Part shown: positions 8,890 to 17,119 of the stretch, one piece after another
How positions within the stretch are numbered: the first letter of the stretch is position 1
How the letters are laid out: every line of letters starts with the position of its first letter
Source of the DNA: Pedobacter polysacchareus
GTDB taxonomy: Bacteria; Bacteroidota; Bacteroidia; Sphingobacteriales; Sphingobacteriaceae
Direction of reading: 5' to 3'
Length of the DNA stretch: 64,000 nucleotides
Assembly: GCF_019802255.1 (NCBI RefSeq)
Contig: NZ_JAHYSS010000001.1
Span: 186,001 to 250,000, forward strand
Program-made: the position numbers and the translations under genes
Notes under the pieces: generated by a model
What the model was told of the DNA's origin: nothing
The model's input: only the letters and a program-made list of their open reading frames with translations
Database searches by the model: none

Positions 8890-9540
8890 CCCATCAAAAA
8901 TAGCTTGTTCCACGGAACGTTTTTGAGGGTTTTAAGGAGGGAATTAATATGGTAAACCATCCTATTTTTCTTTTTTTATCCCCGGAATGCCGAGGCGATC
9001 CTCAAGATATCTAAAGGGTACAGCCTGGATTTCCAACTGCTGCTTCGTTGTTATTAGTGGAGAAAGCAATCCAATTTTTCAATTCCATTTGCCTATCCTT
9101 TGTGTTTATCCGGGGTTAAGGAGTTTAGATTTGCTTCTGTATCATTTTCGTTTATTATGGCTTCTCCTCCGGATAAATCCGGGAGGGTAATTCCATTTTT
9201 AATTGCTACCCATGCCTCATAATTAACACTGAACGTAATGCTAAACTTCCTATTTTAAGCATTTGCGCAAGCCTGTTTTTCTAAAAGCTCCTTAAAAATT
9301 CAGATGATTCTTCCTTAGAGAAACCTAATGAATTTTGCTGAGCGTTCTAAAATTTAAACCAAAAACAAAGCCTTTTCGCTTTTATTTCTGGCTACAATAG
9401 CGGGGATAAACCACCATTGTTTTTTGATTATTAAAAATGAGAAAGAACTTTTGTTGTTAAGAATTTCTTTTATATCATTCTAAAACTGGATGAAATCGAT
9501 CATGAATAAATCCTGCCGATAGGGGGAGCGTGATCAATTG

Positions 9541-9571
9541 TCCCCACCTGAATACGCTTGATCAGGCGGGG
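9541..9571. repeat. Hairpin beyond the ABC-F gene, possible terminator
   Basis: TCCCCACCTGA (9541-9551) pairs with TCAGGCGGGGA (9561-9571) with one mismatch and a nine-base loop. It lies 15 bases past the ABC-F stop on the minus strand. No T-run follows on either strand, so it could be a factor-dependent terminator or another structural element. Confidence 0.35.
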
Positions 9572-9585
9572 ATAATTGTTAGGAT

Positions 9586-11448
9586 TTATTGTTCTGATAA
9601 TGTTAACCAGCGTTCAGTAACTGTTTCCAATTCCTGATTTAAGCCTTCAATTGTTTTAGAAACTTCCTGTATTTTTGTATAGTCAGCACTGTCGATTGTC
9701 AGTAGAGAATTGCTCAATTCCTGAATTTTTCCTTCCAATTCAGCAATCTTAGTTTCTGAATCTTCCAGTTCTTTTTGCTCTTTAAAAGACAGCTTTTTTA
9801 CTGGACTTGCTGCTGCTTGTGGGGCAGGCTGTTCCTTCGTTTTTGCTGGTGCCTTTTCTTTTGGTGTCTCTAAACTGATTCTATATTCAGAATAGTTACC
9901 GTTATAAATTCCTACTTCTCCATTGCCTTCCATGATGAACAATTGCTCACTCATCTTATCCAACAAATACCTATCGTGAGATACTAGGATTAACACACCT
10001 GGGAAGTTCTCTAAGAACTCTTCTAATACATTCAGCGTATCAATATCGAGGTCGTTAGTTGGCTCATCCAGGATCAGGAAATTAGGGTTCTGCATCAACA
10101 CCTTCATCAGGTGTAATCTTTTCTTTTCACCACCACTTAGCTTTTCAACCATCCCGTGTTGTTTCTTAGGAGGGAAGAGGAATAAGGTTAGTAATTGCGA
10201 AGCAGAGATCGTCTGACCATCGGCCATTTTGATATATTCTGCATCAGATTTTACGATATCAATTACTCTTTCTTTCTCATTGAAGGCCAGACCACCTTGC
10301 TTATAGTAACCATAAACAGTAGTTTCACCAGTACTTACTTTTCCTTTTTCAGGTGTTAAGTAACCGGTAATGATGTTCAATAAAGTAGATTTTCCGGTGC
10401 CATTTTTACCTGCAAGACCGATACGGTCTGCACGTTTAAAGGTATAACTGAAATCATTAATGATCGGATTGCCATTAAAAGACTGACCAATATGGTCCAG
10501 TTCCAGGATTTTATTCCCTTGACGAGCCATTTTAACGTTAAGTGTAACGCTTTGATTGTCAGATCTTTGTTTAGTTTTGCTTTCCAGATCATAAAAAGCA
10601 TCAATACGTGATTGAGACTTCGTAGTACGGGCAGCAGGCATTCTTCTCATCCATTCCAGCTCCTTTTTCAAGAGGTTCTTATTTTTCTGAAATGTACTTT
10701 CATCGGCCATTTCACGCTCAGATTTCTTCTCCAGGAAGTAGGCGTAATTGCCATTATAATTGTAAATCTTTCCTCTGTCTAACTCTACAATGGTATTACA
10801 AACGTTATCCAGAAAGTACCTGTCGTGTGTAACTAATAATATAGTTTTATTGCCGGAAGTCAATAGTTTTTCCAGCCATTCTATGGTATCAATGTCCAGA
10901 TGATTGGTAGGCTCATCCAATACATAGATCTCAGGATCCTCTATCAATAGCTTTGCAAGCGCCAAACGCTTCTTCTGGCCACCAGATAGGGTAGAGATCT
11001 GCTGCTGCAGATGAGTGATTCCCATACGGCTTAAAATCGTTTTAATTTCGTGCTCGTATTCCCAGGCATTGTGCTCGCTCAACTCTTCGTATAAGCGGTT
11101 TAAAGTTTTTTCATCCGGGTTTGGATCTTCAATCAGTTCCTCATATTCTTTGATCAGTTGCTGCTGTTTGTTTTCTGTAGAGAAAATGAAATCGCTAATC
11201 GAGTAACCGTCTGGAAAAGAAGGCTCCTGATCCAGGAATCCTATTTTAACAGATTTATTCTTCACGATTTTACCTTCCAAAGGATTAAACCTTTCGGCAA
11301 GTAATTTCAGTAAGGTGCTTTTTCCAGCACCATTTATACCAACCAACGCTACGCGCTGTCCAGGTTGAATCCCCAGGGTCAAATTTTTAAATAGCCATTC
11401 ATCATGGTAAGCATGGCCTAAGTTTTCGGCTGCAATTAGTGTACTCAA
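9586..11448 (-). CDS. ABC-F family ATPase (Uup-like)
   Basis: 620 residues with two ATP-binding cassettes and no membrane segments, the ABC-F layout of ribosome-associated ATPases. The first cassette has Walker A GINGAGKS (37-44), signature LSGGQKKRLALAK and Walker B YVLDEPTNHLD. The second has GKNGTGKST, LSGGEKKRLHL and LILDEPTNDLD. The linker is charged, and the C terminus (about 550-620) is a predicted coiled coil, as in Uup, which binds branched DNA and acts at the ribosome. EttA, by contrast, lacks such an extension. A -7-like TACTTTTG lies upstream on the minus strand (11487-11494). Confidence 0.9.
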   Translation of the reverse strand: MSTLIAAENLGHAYHDEWLFKNLTLGIQPGQRVALVGINGAGKSTLLKLLAERFNPLEGKIVKNKSVKIGFLDQEPSFPDGYSISDFIFSTENKQQQLIKEYEELIEDPNPDEKTLNRLYEELSEHNAWEYEHEIKTILSRMGITHLQQQISTLSGGQKKRLALAKLLIEDPEIYVLDEPTNHLDIDTIEWLEKLLTSGNKTILLVTHDRYFLDNVCNTIVELDRGKIYNYNGNYAYFLEKKSEREMADESTFQKNKNLLKKELEWMRRMPAARTTKSQSRIDAFYDLESKTKQRSDNQSVTLNVKMARQGNKILELDHIGQSFNGNPIINDFSYTFKRADRIGLAGKNGTGKSTLLNIITGYLTPEKGKVSTGETTVYGYYKQGGLAFNEKERVIDIVKSDAEYIKMADGQTISASQLLTLFLFPPKKQHGMVEKLSGGEKKRLHLMKVLMQNPNFLILDEPTNDLDIDTLNVLEEFLENFPGVLILVSHDRYLLDKMSEQLFIMEGNGEVGIYNGNYSEYRISLETPKEKAPAKTKEQPAPQAAASPVKKLSFKEQKELEDSETKIAELEGKIQELSNSLLTIDSADYTKIQEVSKTIEGLNQELETVTERWLTLSEQ

Positions 11449-11486
11449 AGTCTGTGTTTAACGATATTTTATGTATGAAATTACTG

Positions 11487-11494
11487 CAAAAGTA
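11487..11494 (-). promoter_or_regulatory. Putative Bacteroidota -7 element of the ABC-F gene
   Basis: Read on the minus strand this is TACTTTTG, a TAnnTTTG match 38 bases upstream of the ABC-F start. No clear TTG lies at the -33 position. Confidence 0.4.
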
Positions 11495-11759
11495 AGCAAT
11501 AATTCTTAGGTATATAGTTGAGCCTATTGAACATGAAGGGATTTTCCCCATTAAAAATCAGCCAATTGGGTTAAAAATATTCTTTATGGCAGCTGGATTG
11601 CGAAAAGTATTTTGCGCATCGGGAGGACGGAAATCTTTAAAAATGACAGAATTGAACAGGCCAGACCATTAAAAGCACGAGGTTTAACGATAGGAGTAGG
11701 CGGGTATTACCGACACACTACTTTAGAAAAGGCTTGTTTTTAGCACTGAAAATGCAAGA

Positions 11760-11879
11760 TTACTTTATGGTATGCGTTAAAGAAACACTCTTTTCAACGG
11801 ACTTGATGCCAAACTTTGTTCCGGTAAGGATGATGACGGCGGTGGCGCCAATCAGTATTTTTTTTATGGTGGTTTTCAT
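11760..11879 (-). CDS. Possible small membrane or secreted peptide (39 aa)
   Basis: ATG at 11879 to TAA at 11760 encodes MKTTIKKILIGATAVIILTG followed by a short polar tail. This looks like a lysine-rich N terminus plus one hydrophobic helix (signal peptide or single membrane anchor). A purine-rich CAGGGAAC stands just before the ATG. No homologue is recognised, and a frame of this size could arise by chance, so the call is tentative. Confidence 0.3.
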   Translation of the reverse strand: MKTTIKKILIGATAVIILTGTKFGIKSVEKSVSLTHTIK

Positions 11880-12024
11880 GGTTCCCTGGTTTTAGGTTTG
11901 CGAAATATCTTTCATGGATAAGACGCAGTCCCGGGAAAAACGTTTCAAAAAATTGACGTTCATTAGACCATCTGTGCTTTAATTTCGACGAACAGACGGA
12001 TATAACCTATCAACACGAAGGACT

Positions 12025-12471
12025 TTAAAGCGCAGATTCCATTGATTTAAACAAAGCTAAAGACTCATCTTCTTTTTGTGTCATCAATGTTTTTGCGGCT
12101 TTACCTTTGTCTTTATAGCCCAAAAGATGCAAGGTGCCATGTGCCATCACGCGGTACAATTCATCTGCTACGCTATGCTTAAATGTTTTTGCATTTTCCT
12201 GAATGCGCTCCAGGCTGATAAATATATCCCCTACAATCATTTTAAGCTCCTCTGAGTTATCAAAAGTGATCACATCAGTATAAGTGTCATGGTTAAGGTA
12301 TTCCTGGTTTATACGCAGTAAATACTCGTCTGAGCATAAGATAAAGTTCAATTCCTGTAATGAATAACCTTCTTTTTCAATTATAGCCTTGATCCAGGCC
12401 TTAAGCAAGGTTTTCTTTTTAAGGGTATAACTAAGGTCTTCGGTGAAAAAATGAACTGCAGGTTTTGCCAT
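12025..12471 (-). CDS. ybeY: Endoribonuclease YbeY, rRNA maturation factor
   Basis: 148 residues, normal size. YbeY is a metal-dependent endoribonuclease in 16S rRNA 3'-end maturation and ribosome quality control. The segments DTYTDVITFD, VGDIFISLERI and the metal site AHGTLHLLGYKDKG are visible. The usual motif is HxxxHxxxxxH; here the first two histidines are present but the third position is Asp (GYKD), a substitution I recall from Bacteroidota members. The start lies 12 bases after the DUF4175 stop, indicating an operon. Confidence 0.93.
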   Translation of the reverse strand: MAKPAVHFFTEDLSYTLKKKTLLKAWIKAIIEKEGYSLQELNFILCSDEYLLRINQEYLNHDTYTDVITFDNSEELKMIVGDIFISLERIQENAKTFKHSVADELYRVMAHGTLHLLGYKDKGKAAKTLMTQKEDESLALFKSMESAL

Positions 12472-12483
12472 CTGGATATAGAA

Positions 12484-15400
12484 TTATTGCGCCAAATTTA
12501 GCAATTTAAAATATTCCGCAATTTTATTTTTATAATAGTGGTTCAGGCTGGGCGGCAATTTTTGGATCCATTCCGTTTCATTTTTTTGGTTTTTCCGGAA
12601 TTTTTCCAGCATCTGCTGGTAGGATGGAGGAAACTCTTTTCCTGCTTTACTTTCTCTTTTTGAATCCTGATCCTGCGCCCTTTGTGCATCATTTGCCTGC
12701 AAAAGTTTAGTCAGCAGCTCCTTCTGACGGTTCAACGTTTCCTGCTCCAGTCGCTTATTTACCAAATCAATTTCTGTCGACTTCATGTCCTTGATCATCT
12801 GATTCAGGTTGCCTAAACCAGATTTACCATCTTTATTCTCTTCCCGATTGATCTTTTCCAAAGCTTCCCGGATCATTTGCTGCTGCTGGGCCATTTTAGC
12901 AAACTCCTCAGACATTTGTCCTTTTGGCACAGTGCCTTTATTTCCCGATTTTTGCAGTTGATCCTTTGCTTTCTGCATGCTGTTATTGAGCTGCTCCTGC
13001 ATTTGCTGCAGCTGTTTCATGCTCTGTTTCTGTTTTCCTTTACCGCCGCCACTAGCGTTTTTCTTCATTTTCTGCAGCTGTTCCAGAGCCTCATTGAGCA
13101 TCAATGAAAGGTTATTGATGGAAGTCATGGTATACTGCTGGTTCTTATTTGCAGCTGCAGTATTTCTTTCGCCTAGATTATCCAGACTCTTATCCATGTT
13201 AAAATTGATCTTTTGCAGCTCCTCATTAACCGTACTTTCTATCTGTGGAACTCGCTTACTCAATGAAAATAAGCTATCGGCAATGGTCTTCATATTGTCT
13301 TTGATGGCCCTTTGCTGCTGCACATTGGCCGTATAAAGCGGATCATTATTACTCAGTTTTCTCAGGTTAAGCATTACCTTTTCCTGATCAAAAGAAGTTT
13401 TAAGCAGGTTTTCCAGCAATTGGCGCAATTCCTGAACATTCAGGTTGTTTTCCATTTCCGCAGATTCCTGCTGCATATCGTCCATCTTTTTGGCCAGCTG
13501 TTCAAGTTGATCGGCCGCCTTCTGCTGATTTTCAGCCGCTTGCTTGCGGTTGTTCTTTTCCAGGTTTTCTTTACTCTCTTTTTGCTGCTGCTGAATGTCT
13601 TTGGCCTCCTTTTCAGGGTTCTGGAAAGGATTTGGCCGTTCCAGCTGTTCATTTTTCTCCTGCAGGCTTTTCAATTCTTTTCGGATTTCCTCAAAAGAAG
13701 CACGCTGTTCTTCCTGCTGCTGTTTCAATTCTGAAGCCGTCTTTTTCTGATCTTTACTCTGCTGAGAAAGGGATTTCTGCTCCTTCGCAAGTGCTTTTAT
13801 GCGGTCAATATTGTTTTGCAGACCCTGTTCAAATTCCAATTGCTTGTAAAGTTCCAGAATGCGGTCCAGCTCATTTTTTAAGGATTTATTGTCCAGCTGC
13901 ATTTTGGAAAGCTCCTGTTGCGTCTGGTCCTTATTATTTTGATCCATCATGCTTTGCAACTGCTCCAATAAGGCTTTTGTTTTATCATCCAGCACGTTCT
14001 TAAACAGCTCGTCGATTTTCTTTTGCTTTTCGAGCAATTCATCTTTTACCGCTGCATTTTCTTCCTTATCAAAGTTATTCTTCTCATTCAGCTCCTGGAG
14101 TGATTTAACGGCCTCTTCCAGCTGTTTCTGCTTGTCCAGCAATTGCTGAATCTGCTTCTTATCATCAAAATTCAATGCTTTTTTGTCCAGAAGGGCAGCA
14201 CCGAGTTTTTTACTTTCTTTCTCTACTGCTGCAGCGAGTTTAATGGCCTGGTCCATTTTCTGTTTAACCGCTAAGCTGCCCTGATTGATTTTTTCAGCAA
14301 CCTGCTGTGCGGAAGGGAGTTCATAAGTTTTTAGTGCAGATTTGGTCGTTTTTGGACCGTTAACACCATCATTATCCGCAACTTCAAAGTAATATTCTAA
14401 CTGCTGACCAGGCTTAATACCTGCTTTATTTAAATCCCAGAAGAAGAAGAACGCATTTTCTAATTGTGTCTTTTTAATGGGAATGGACTGGCTGACTTTA
14501 TTTTTTGCCTTGCCGTTTTCTGAAATCACATAGCTGAATTTCAAGGTGCTAAAACCGTGGTCATCTGAAACATTTCCAGAGAAGTAAAGGGCTTTACTGC
14601 TCAATGAATCCGGGGATTCTGTGACGGTAATGTTTGGATATTCATCTGCGATGATCGCAACCTGATGGACTAAAGAGTCTTTACTGCCCGCAAAAAAGCT
14701 GTTTTTAGGACTCAAGCGGTATTCCCCGTTTTTCCGTAAAGTGCTTTTAAACGAAAAATTATTGTCTCTGGAAAGCAGCAACTGCTCCTTGTTGTCCCAA
14801 ATAAAAGCCAGTTGGTCACTGTTTACCGTTTTTAATTTCCAGGTTACATTGGTGCCATCAGGCAATAGTAAATCACCGGCATTGGCAATGGTTTCGTCCT
14901 TTTTTCCCAGGTAAGCAGGGTAATGAAGATCGACGGTCATGGCTAGAATTGCCGGACGAGGCTTCACTTCAATGACGTAAGGAAGGGAACTAAAACCGCC
15001 TGCATTAAAGCGGATCTCTTTCTTCTTTTGCAGGTTTTTAAAAGTATATTGAAAAGTAGTCTTGTCCTTTTTTTCAAGCTTATAGGTATTCAAACCATCA
15101 GAAATATACACCTCCTGCGGCAGTTCATTGCCGCTGAGTTTAAGGTTCAACGTCAGGTCATCTCCCTGAGCACAAATCAGTTTCTTATTTGTCAATTGAA
15201 AAGAAAAAGGGGCTTTCGGTAAGATTTCTCTGTTATATTGAACAAAACTGCTGGTACCTTCTCTTAAAATGGAAGGGGCAATGATGGCAATCAGCAAAAT
15301 GATGCTCAGTGGAAACAAGGAATACCGCAGGTACTTTTTATTGTCATTTAAGCGAATGGCCGTACTAAAAGGAATTGGTTTTAGGGAATTGATCTTTTGA

Positions 15401-15801
15401 TCAATACCTGCCATAATGAGCATATTGTGTTCCGGGTTCTGATCTGCCAGTGCCTTTAACTGGAGCGTATTTAACAGTTTGTCTTTTACATTGAAAAAAT
15501 GATCCCCAATCAGCGTTGCAGCCTCCTCAATACTTAAATTTTTACTTAGCTTGAAATAGGCAAGGGCAGGTTTAATGACCCAAATAGCAATCGCAAACAC
15601 AGAAAGCGTGATGGAGCCGAAAAACAAAAGCGTTTTCATGGGAATTCCCGGCTGGGCATAGTAGACCAGTACGAACAGCAATAGGTATAATGCTAAAAGA
15701 AAAGTAGCGGCATAAATGCTGCCCCGCAATAGTTTGTTCAGGTAAAACTTTTGCGTAAATTCATTAACTTTCGAAATTAAAAGCTCGTAATTGCTGTTCA
15801 T
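12484..15801 (-). CDS. DUF4175-family large membrane-anchored coiled-coil protein
   Basis: 1105 residues. The N terminus has hydrophobic segments near residues 28-48 and 56-75 and another near 160-178, so it is probably anchored in the inner membrane. Residues about 180-490 are beta-rich and look like extracytoplasmic Ig-like repeats (FQLTNKKLICAQGDDLTLNL, LHYPAYLGKKDE). From about 500 to the end it is almost entirely Gln/Lys/Glu-rich coiled coil. This layout matches the Bacteroidota DUF4175 family of unknown function. The coiled-coil composition generates several long antisense open frames that I regard as artefacts. ybeY follows after 12 bases. Confidence 0.8.
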   Translation of the reverse strand: MNSNYELLISKVNEFTQKFYLNKLLRGSIYAATFLLALYLLLFVLVYYAQPGIPMKTLLFFGSITLSVFAIAIWVIKPALAYFKLSKNLSIEEAATLIGDHFFNVKDKLLNTLQLKALADQNPEHNMLIMAGIDQKINSLKPIPFSTAIRLNDNKKYLRYSLFPLSIILLIAIIAPSILREGTSSFVQYNREILPKAPFSFQLTNKKLICAQGDDLTLNLKLSGNELPQEVYISDGLNTYKLEKKDKTTFQYTFKNLQKKKEIRFNAGGFSSLPYVIEVKPRPAILAMTVDLHYPAYLGKKDETIANAGDLLLPDGTNVTWKLKTVNSDQLAFIWDNKEQLLLSRDNNFSFKSTLRKNGEYRLSPKNSFFAGSKDSLVHQVAIIADEYPNITVTESPDSLSSKALYFSGNVSDDHGFSTLKFSYVISENGKAKNKVSQSIPIKKTQLENAFFFFWDLNKAGIKPGQQLEYYFEVADNDGVNGPKTTKSALKTYELPSAQQVAEKINQGSLAVKQKMDQAIKLAAAVEKESKKLGAALLDKKALNFDDKKQIQQLLDKQKQLEEAVKSLQELNEKNNFDKEENAAVKDELLEKQKKIDELFKNVLDDKTKALLEQLQSMMDQNNKDQTQQELSKMQLDNKSLKNELDRILELYKQLEFEQGLQNNIDRIKALAKEQKSLSQQSKDQKKTASELKQQQEEQRASFEEIRKELKSLQEKNEQLERPNPFQNPEKEAKDIQQQQKESKENLEKNNRKQAAENQQKAADQLEQLAKKMDDMQQESAEMENNLNVQELRQLLENLLKTSFDQEKVMLNLRKLSNNDPLYTANVQQQRAIKDNMKTIADSLFSLSKRVPQIESTVNEELQKINFNMDKSLDNLGERNTAAANKNQQYTMTSINNLSLMLNEALEQLQKMKKNASGGGKGKQKQSMKQLQQMQEQLNNSMQKAKDQLQKSGNKGTVPKGQMSEEFAKMAQQQQMIREALEKINREENKDGKSGLGNLNQMIKDMKSTEIDLVNKRLEQETLNRQKELLTKLLQANDAQRAQDQDSKRESKAGKEFPPSYQQMLEKFRKNQKNETEWIQKLPPSLNHYYKNKIAEYFKLLNLAQ

Positions 15802-15924
15802 GAATTAGCTATAATGACGCTTAAATATAGGGAATGAATCTTGGTTGTGATAAAATAAACACATCATAACACTAAATTAACGCTGCGATCTCGTCTTTTG
15901 TACTATTTATAAACCAATATTAAG

Positions 15925-16746
15925 ATGATCAATTCAATTTATGCCATTGCGATGGCTACGTTATTTACAACGACCGGAATAAAAACTGCTGAGATGGAAA
16001 AAATAATAAGTCCTGTGCTGCAAAAAACGGAAACCTGGAATAAGAATCAGGTGATTGCCCATCGTGGTGCCTGGAAGAAGAAAAACCTGCCTGAAAACTC
16101 TATTGCTTCCTTAAATGAAGCGATAAAACTAGGCTGTTATGGGGCTGAATTTGATGTACAAATGACTTCCGACAGTATTTTGGTAGTCAATCATGATGAT
16201 GACTTTCTGGGAATGACGATTGCCAGCCATACTTACAAGGAATTATTGGAAAAGAAACTGAGTAATGGCGAAAGTATCCCAACATTGGAAGCTTATTTGA
16301 AAGCAGGAAAGAAACAGAAGGGCACCAAACTGATACTGGAATTGAAACCTTCAAAAATCAGCCAAGAAAGAGAGCTTCAAATGACCAGGAAAGCGGTAGC
16401 CATGGTAAAAAAGCTAAATGCTGCAGCTTGGGTGGACTATATCAGTTTTAGTTATCCAATCTGCCTGGAAATACTGTCATTACAGCCAGGAGCGAAGGTA
16501 GCCTATCTCAACGGAGATGCGTCTTTAGAAAAGCTAAAAGAAGCTGGCTTTTATGGTGCAGATTACCATTTCTCTGTTTATAAAAACAACGATTGGTTTA
16601 CGAACTCCAAAACCCTCGGCCTAACTTTAAATGCCTGGACAGTGAACAGTGAAACAGAGATGAACCGCCTCCTGGATCAGCACATCGAATTCATTACCAC
16701 CAACGAACCAGAACTGCTGTTTGACCTCCTGAAATCCAGGAAATAA
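15925..16746 (+). CDS. Glycerophosphodiester phosphodiesterase family protein
   Basis: 273 residues. GDPD enzymes hydrolyse glycerophosphodiesters to glycerol-3-phosphate and an alcohol. The catalytic HRG (H46, R47) is followed by ENS (57-59), metal ligands E75 and D77 in AEFDVQMTSD, and the second catalytic histidine H90 in VVNHDD. The C terminus carries LTLNAWTVNSETEM, the usual final strand motif. The N terminus (about 1-22) is weakly hydrophobic and may direct export. The gene is divergent from the DUF4175 gene with a 123-base gap. Confidence 0.9.
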   Translation: MINSIYAIAMATLFTTTGIKTAEMEKIISPVLQKTETWNKNQVIAHRGAWKKKNLPENSIASLNEAIKLGCYGAEFDVQMTSDSILVVNHDDDFLGMTIASHTYKELLEKKLSNGESIPTLEAYLKAGKKQKGTKLILELKPSKISQERELQMTRKAVAMVKKLNAAAWVDYISFSYPICLEILSLQPGAKVAYLNGDASLEKLKEAGFYGADYHFSVYKNNDWFTNSKTLGLTLNAWTVNSETEMNRLLDQHIEFITTNEPELLFDLLKSRK

Positions 16747-16786
16747 TCCAATTTATTCAACAAGCAAAGTCCCTTTAAAACAAAAA

Positions 16787-16810
16787 AGCATCGCGATTGC
16801 TCGCGATGCT
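16787..16810 (-). terminator. Intrinsic terminator of the cold-shock gene
   Basis: A perfect 10-base stem, AGCATCGCGA (16787-16796) with TCGCGATGCT (16801-16810), has a four-base loop. On the minus strand it is followed by TTTTTTGTTTT, a classic intrinsic terminator 22 bases past the csp stop. On the plus strand it could also serve the phosphodiesterase gene. Confidence 0.85.
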
Positions 16811-16832
16811 GTACAATTATGTTTTTAATAAT

Positions 16833-17024
16833 CTAGATTACTTTAACATTAATCGCATTCAACCCTTTTTTACCGCTTTCAACATCGTATTCAACTTTGT
16901 CGTTTTCACGAATTTCATCGATAAGGCCTGTTGAATGTACAAAAATTTCGCTATCTCCGTTAGCTGGAATGATGAATCCGAAACCTTTAGTTACATTAAA
17001 AAATTTTACTGTTCCTTCTTGCAT
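16833..17024 (-). CDS. Cold-shock domain protein (CspA family)
   Basis: 63 residues starting at MQEGTVKFFNVTKGFGFI. The frame is open further upstream, but this ATG at 17024 gives the family's usual N terminus and length. RNP1 (KGFGFI) and RNP2 (EIFVHS) RNA-binding motifs are intact. These proteins bind single-stranded nucleic acid and melt RNA structure. The upstream untranslated region is AT-rich, and a strong terminator follows. The gene is monocistronic. Confidence 0.95.
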   Translation of the reverse strand: MQEGTVKFFNVTKGFGFIIPANGDSEIFVHSTGLIDEIRENDKVEYDVESGKKGLNAINVKVI

Positions 17025-17119
17025 TGTATTATTTATTAATAAATTAAGTGTGCAAGATACGTAATATTTTCTATAATACACATAGGCGAAATTTTTCTAA
17101 AAACGTCGATTTCAGGCTT

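Larger units (their letters stand above)
8568..9585. other. 1 kb non-coding region upstream of mnmG with parS sites and structured segments
   Basis: No convincing gene occurs in 1018 bases; short frames such as one at 8987-9190 have no family look. From left to right it holds two parS-type sites (8597-8656), a possible structured RNA with a T-run hairpin (8733-8889), a parS-like remnant GTTCCACGGAAC (8907-8918), a GC-rich hairpin around 9167-9187, repeated TTATCCCCG/CGGGGATAA-like words (8976-8985, 9400-9409, 9566-9574 and variants at 9104-9114 and 9170-9180), and a hairpin at 9541-9571. The unusual length and palindrome density suggest a chromosome-maintenance locus. Confidence 0.5.
11449..12024. 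other. 576-base gap between ybeY and the ABC-F gene
   Basis: It contains a possible 39-residue minus-strand gene (11760-11879) and a plus-strand stretch open from about 11550 to 11742 without a start codon. That stretch translates to a beta-strand-like tail (GLTIGVGGYYRHTT) and could be a remnant of an envelope protein gene. The rest shows nothing I can name apart from the -7-like element at 11487-11494. Confidence 0.4.

Noticed and set aside
8987..9190. 67-residue plus-strand open frame in the non-coding region upstream of mnmG
   Set aside because: Composition is not protein-like, no start context or family, and it overlaps the GC-rich hairpin and repeated words.
12877..14149. Several long plus-strand frames opposite the DUF4175 gene
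   Set aside because: They are Leu/Phe/Ser-rich antisense translations of a Gln/Lys/Glu coiled coil, an expected artefact of that codon composition.
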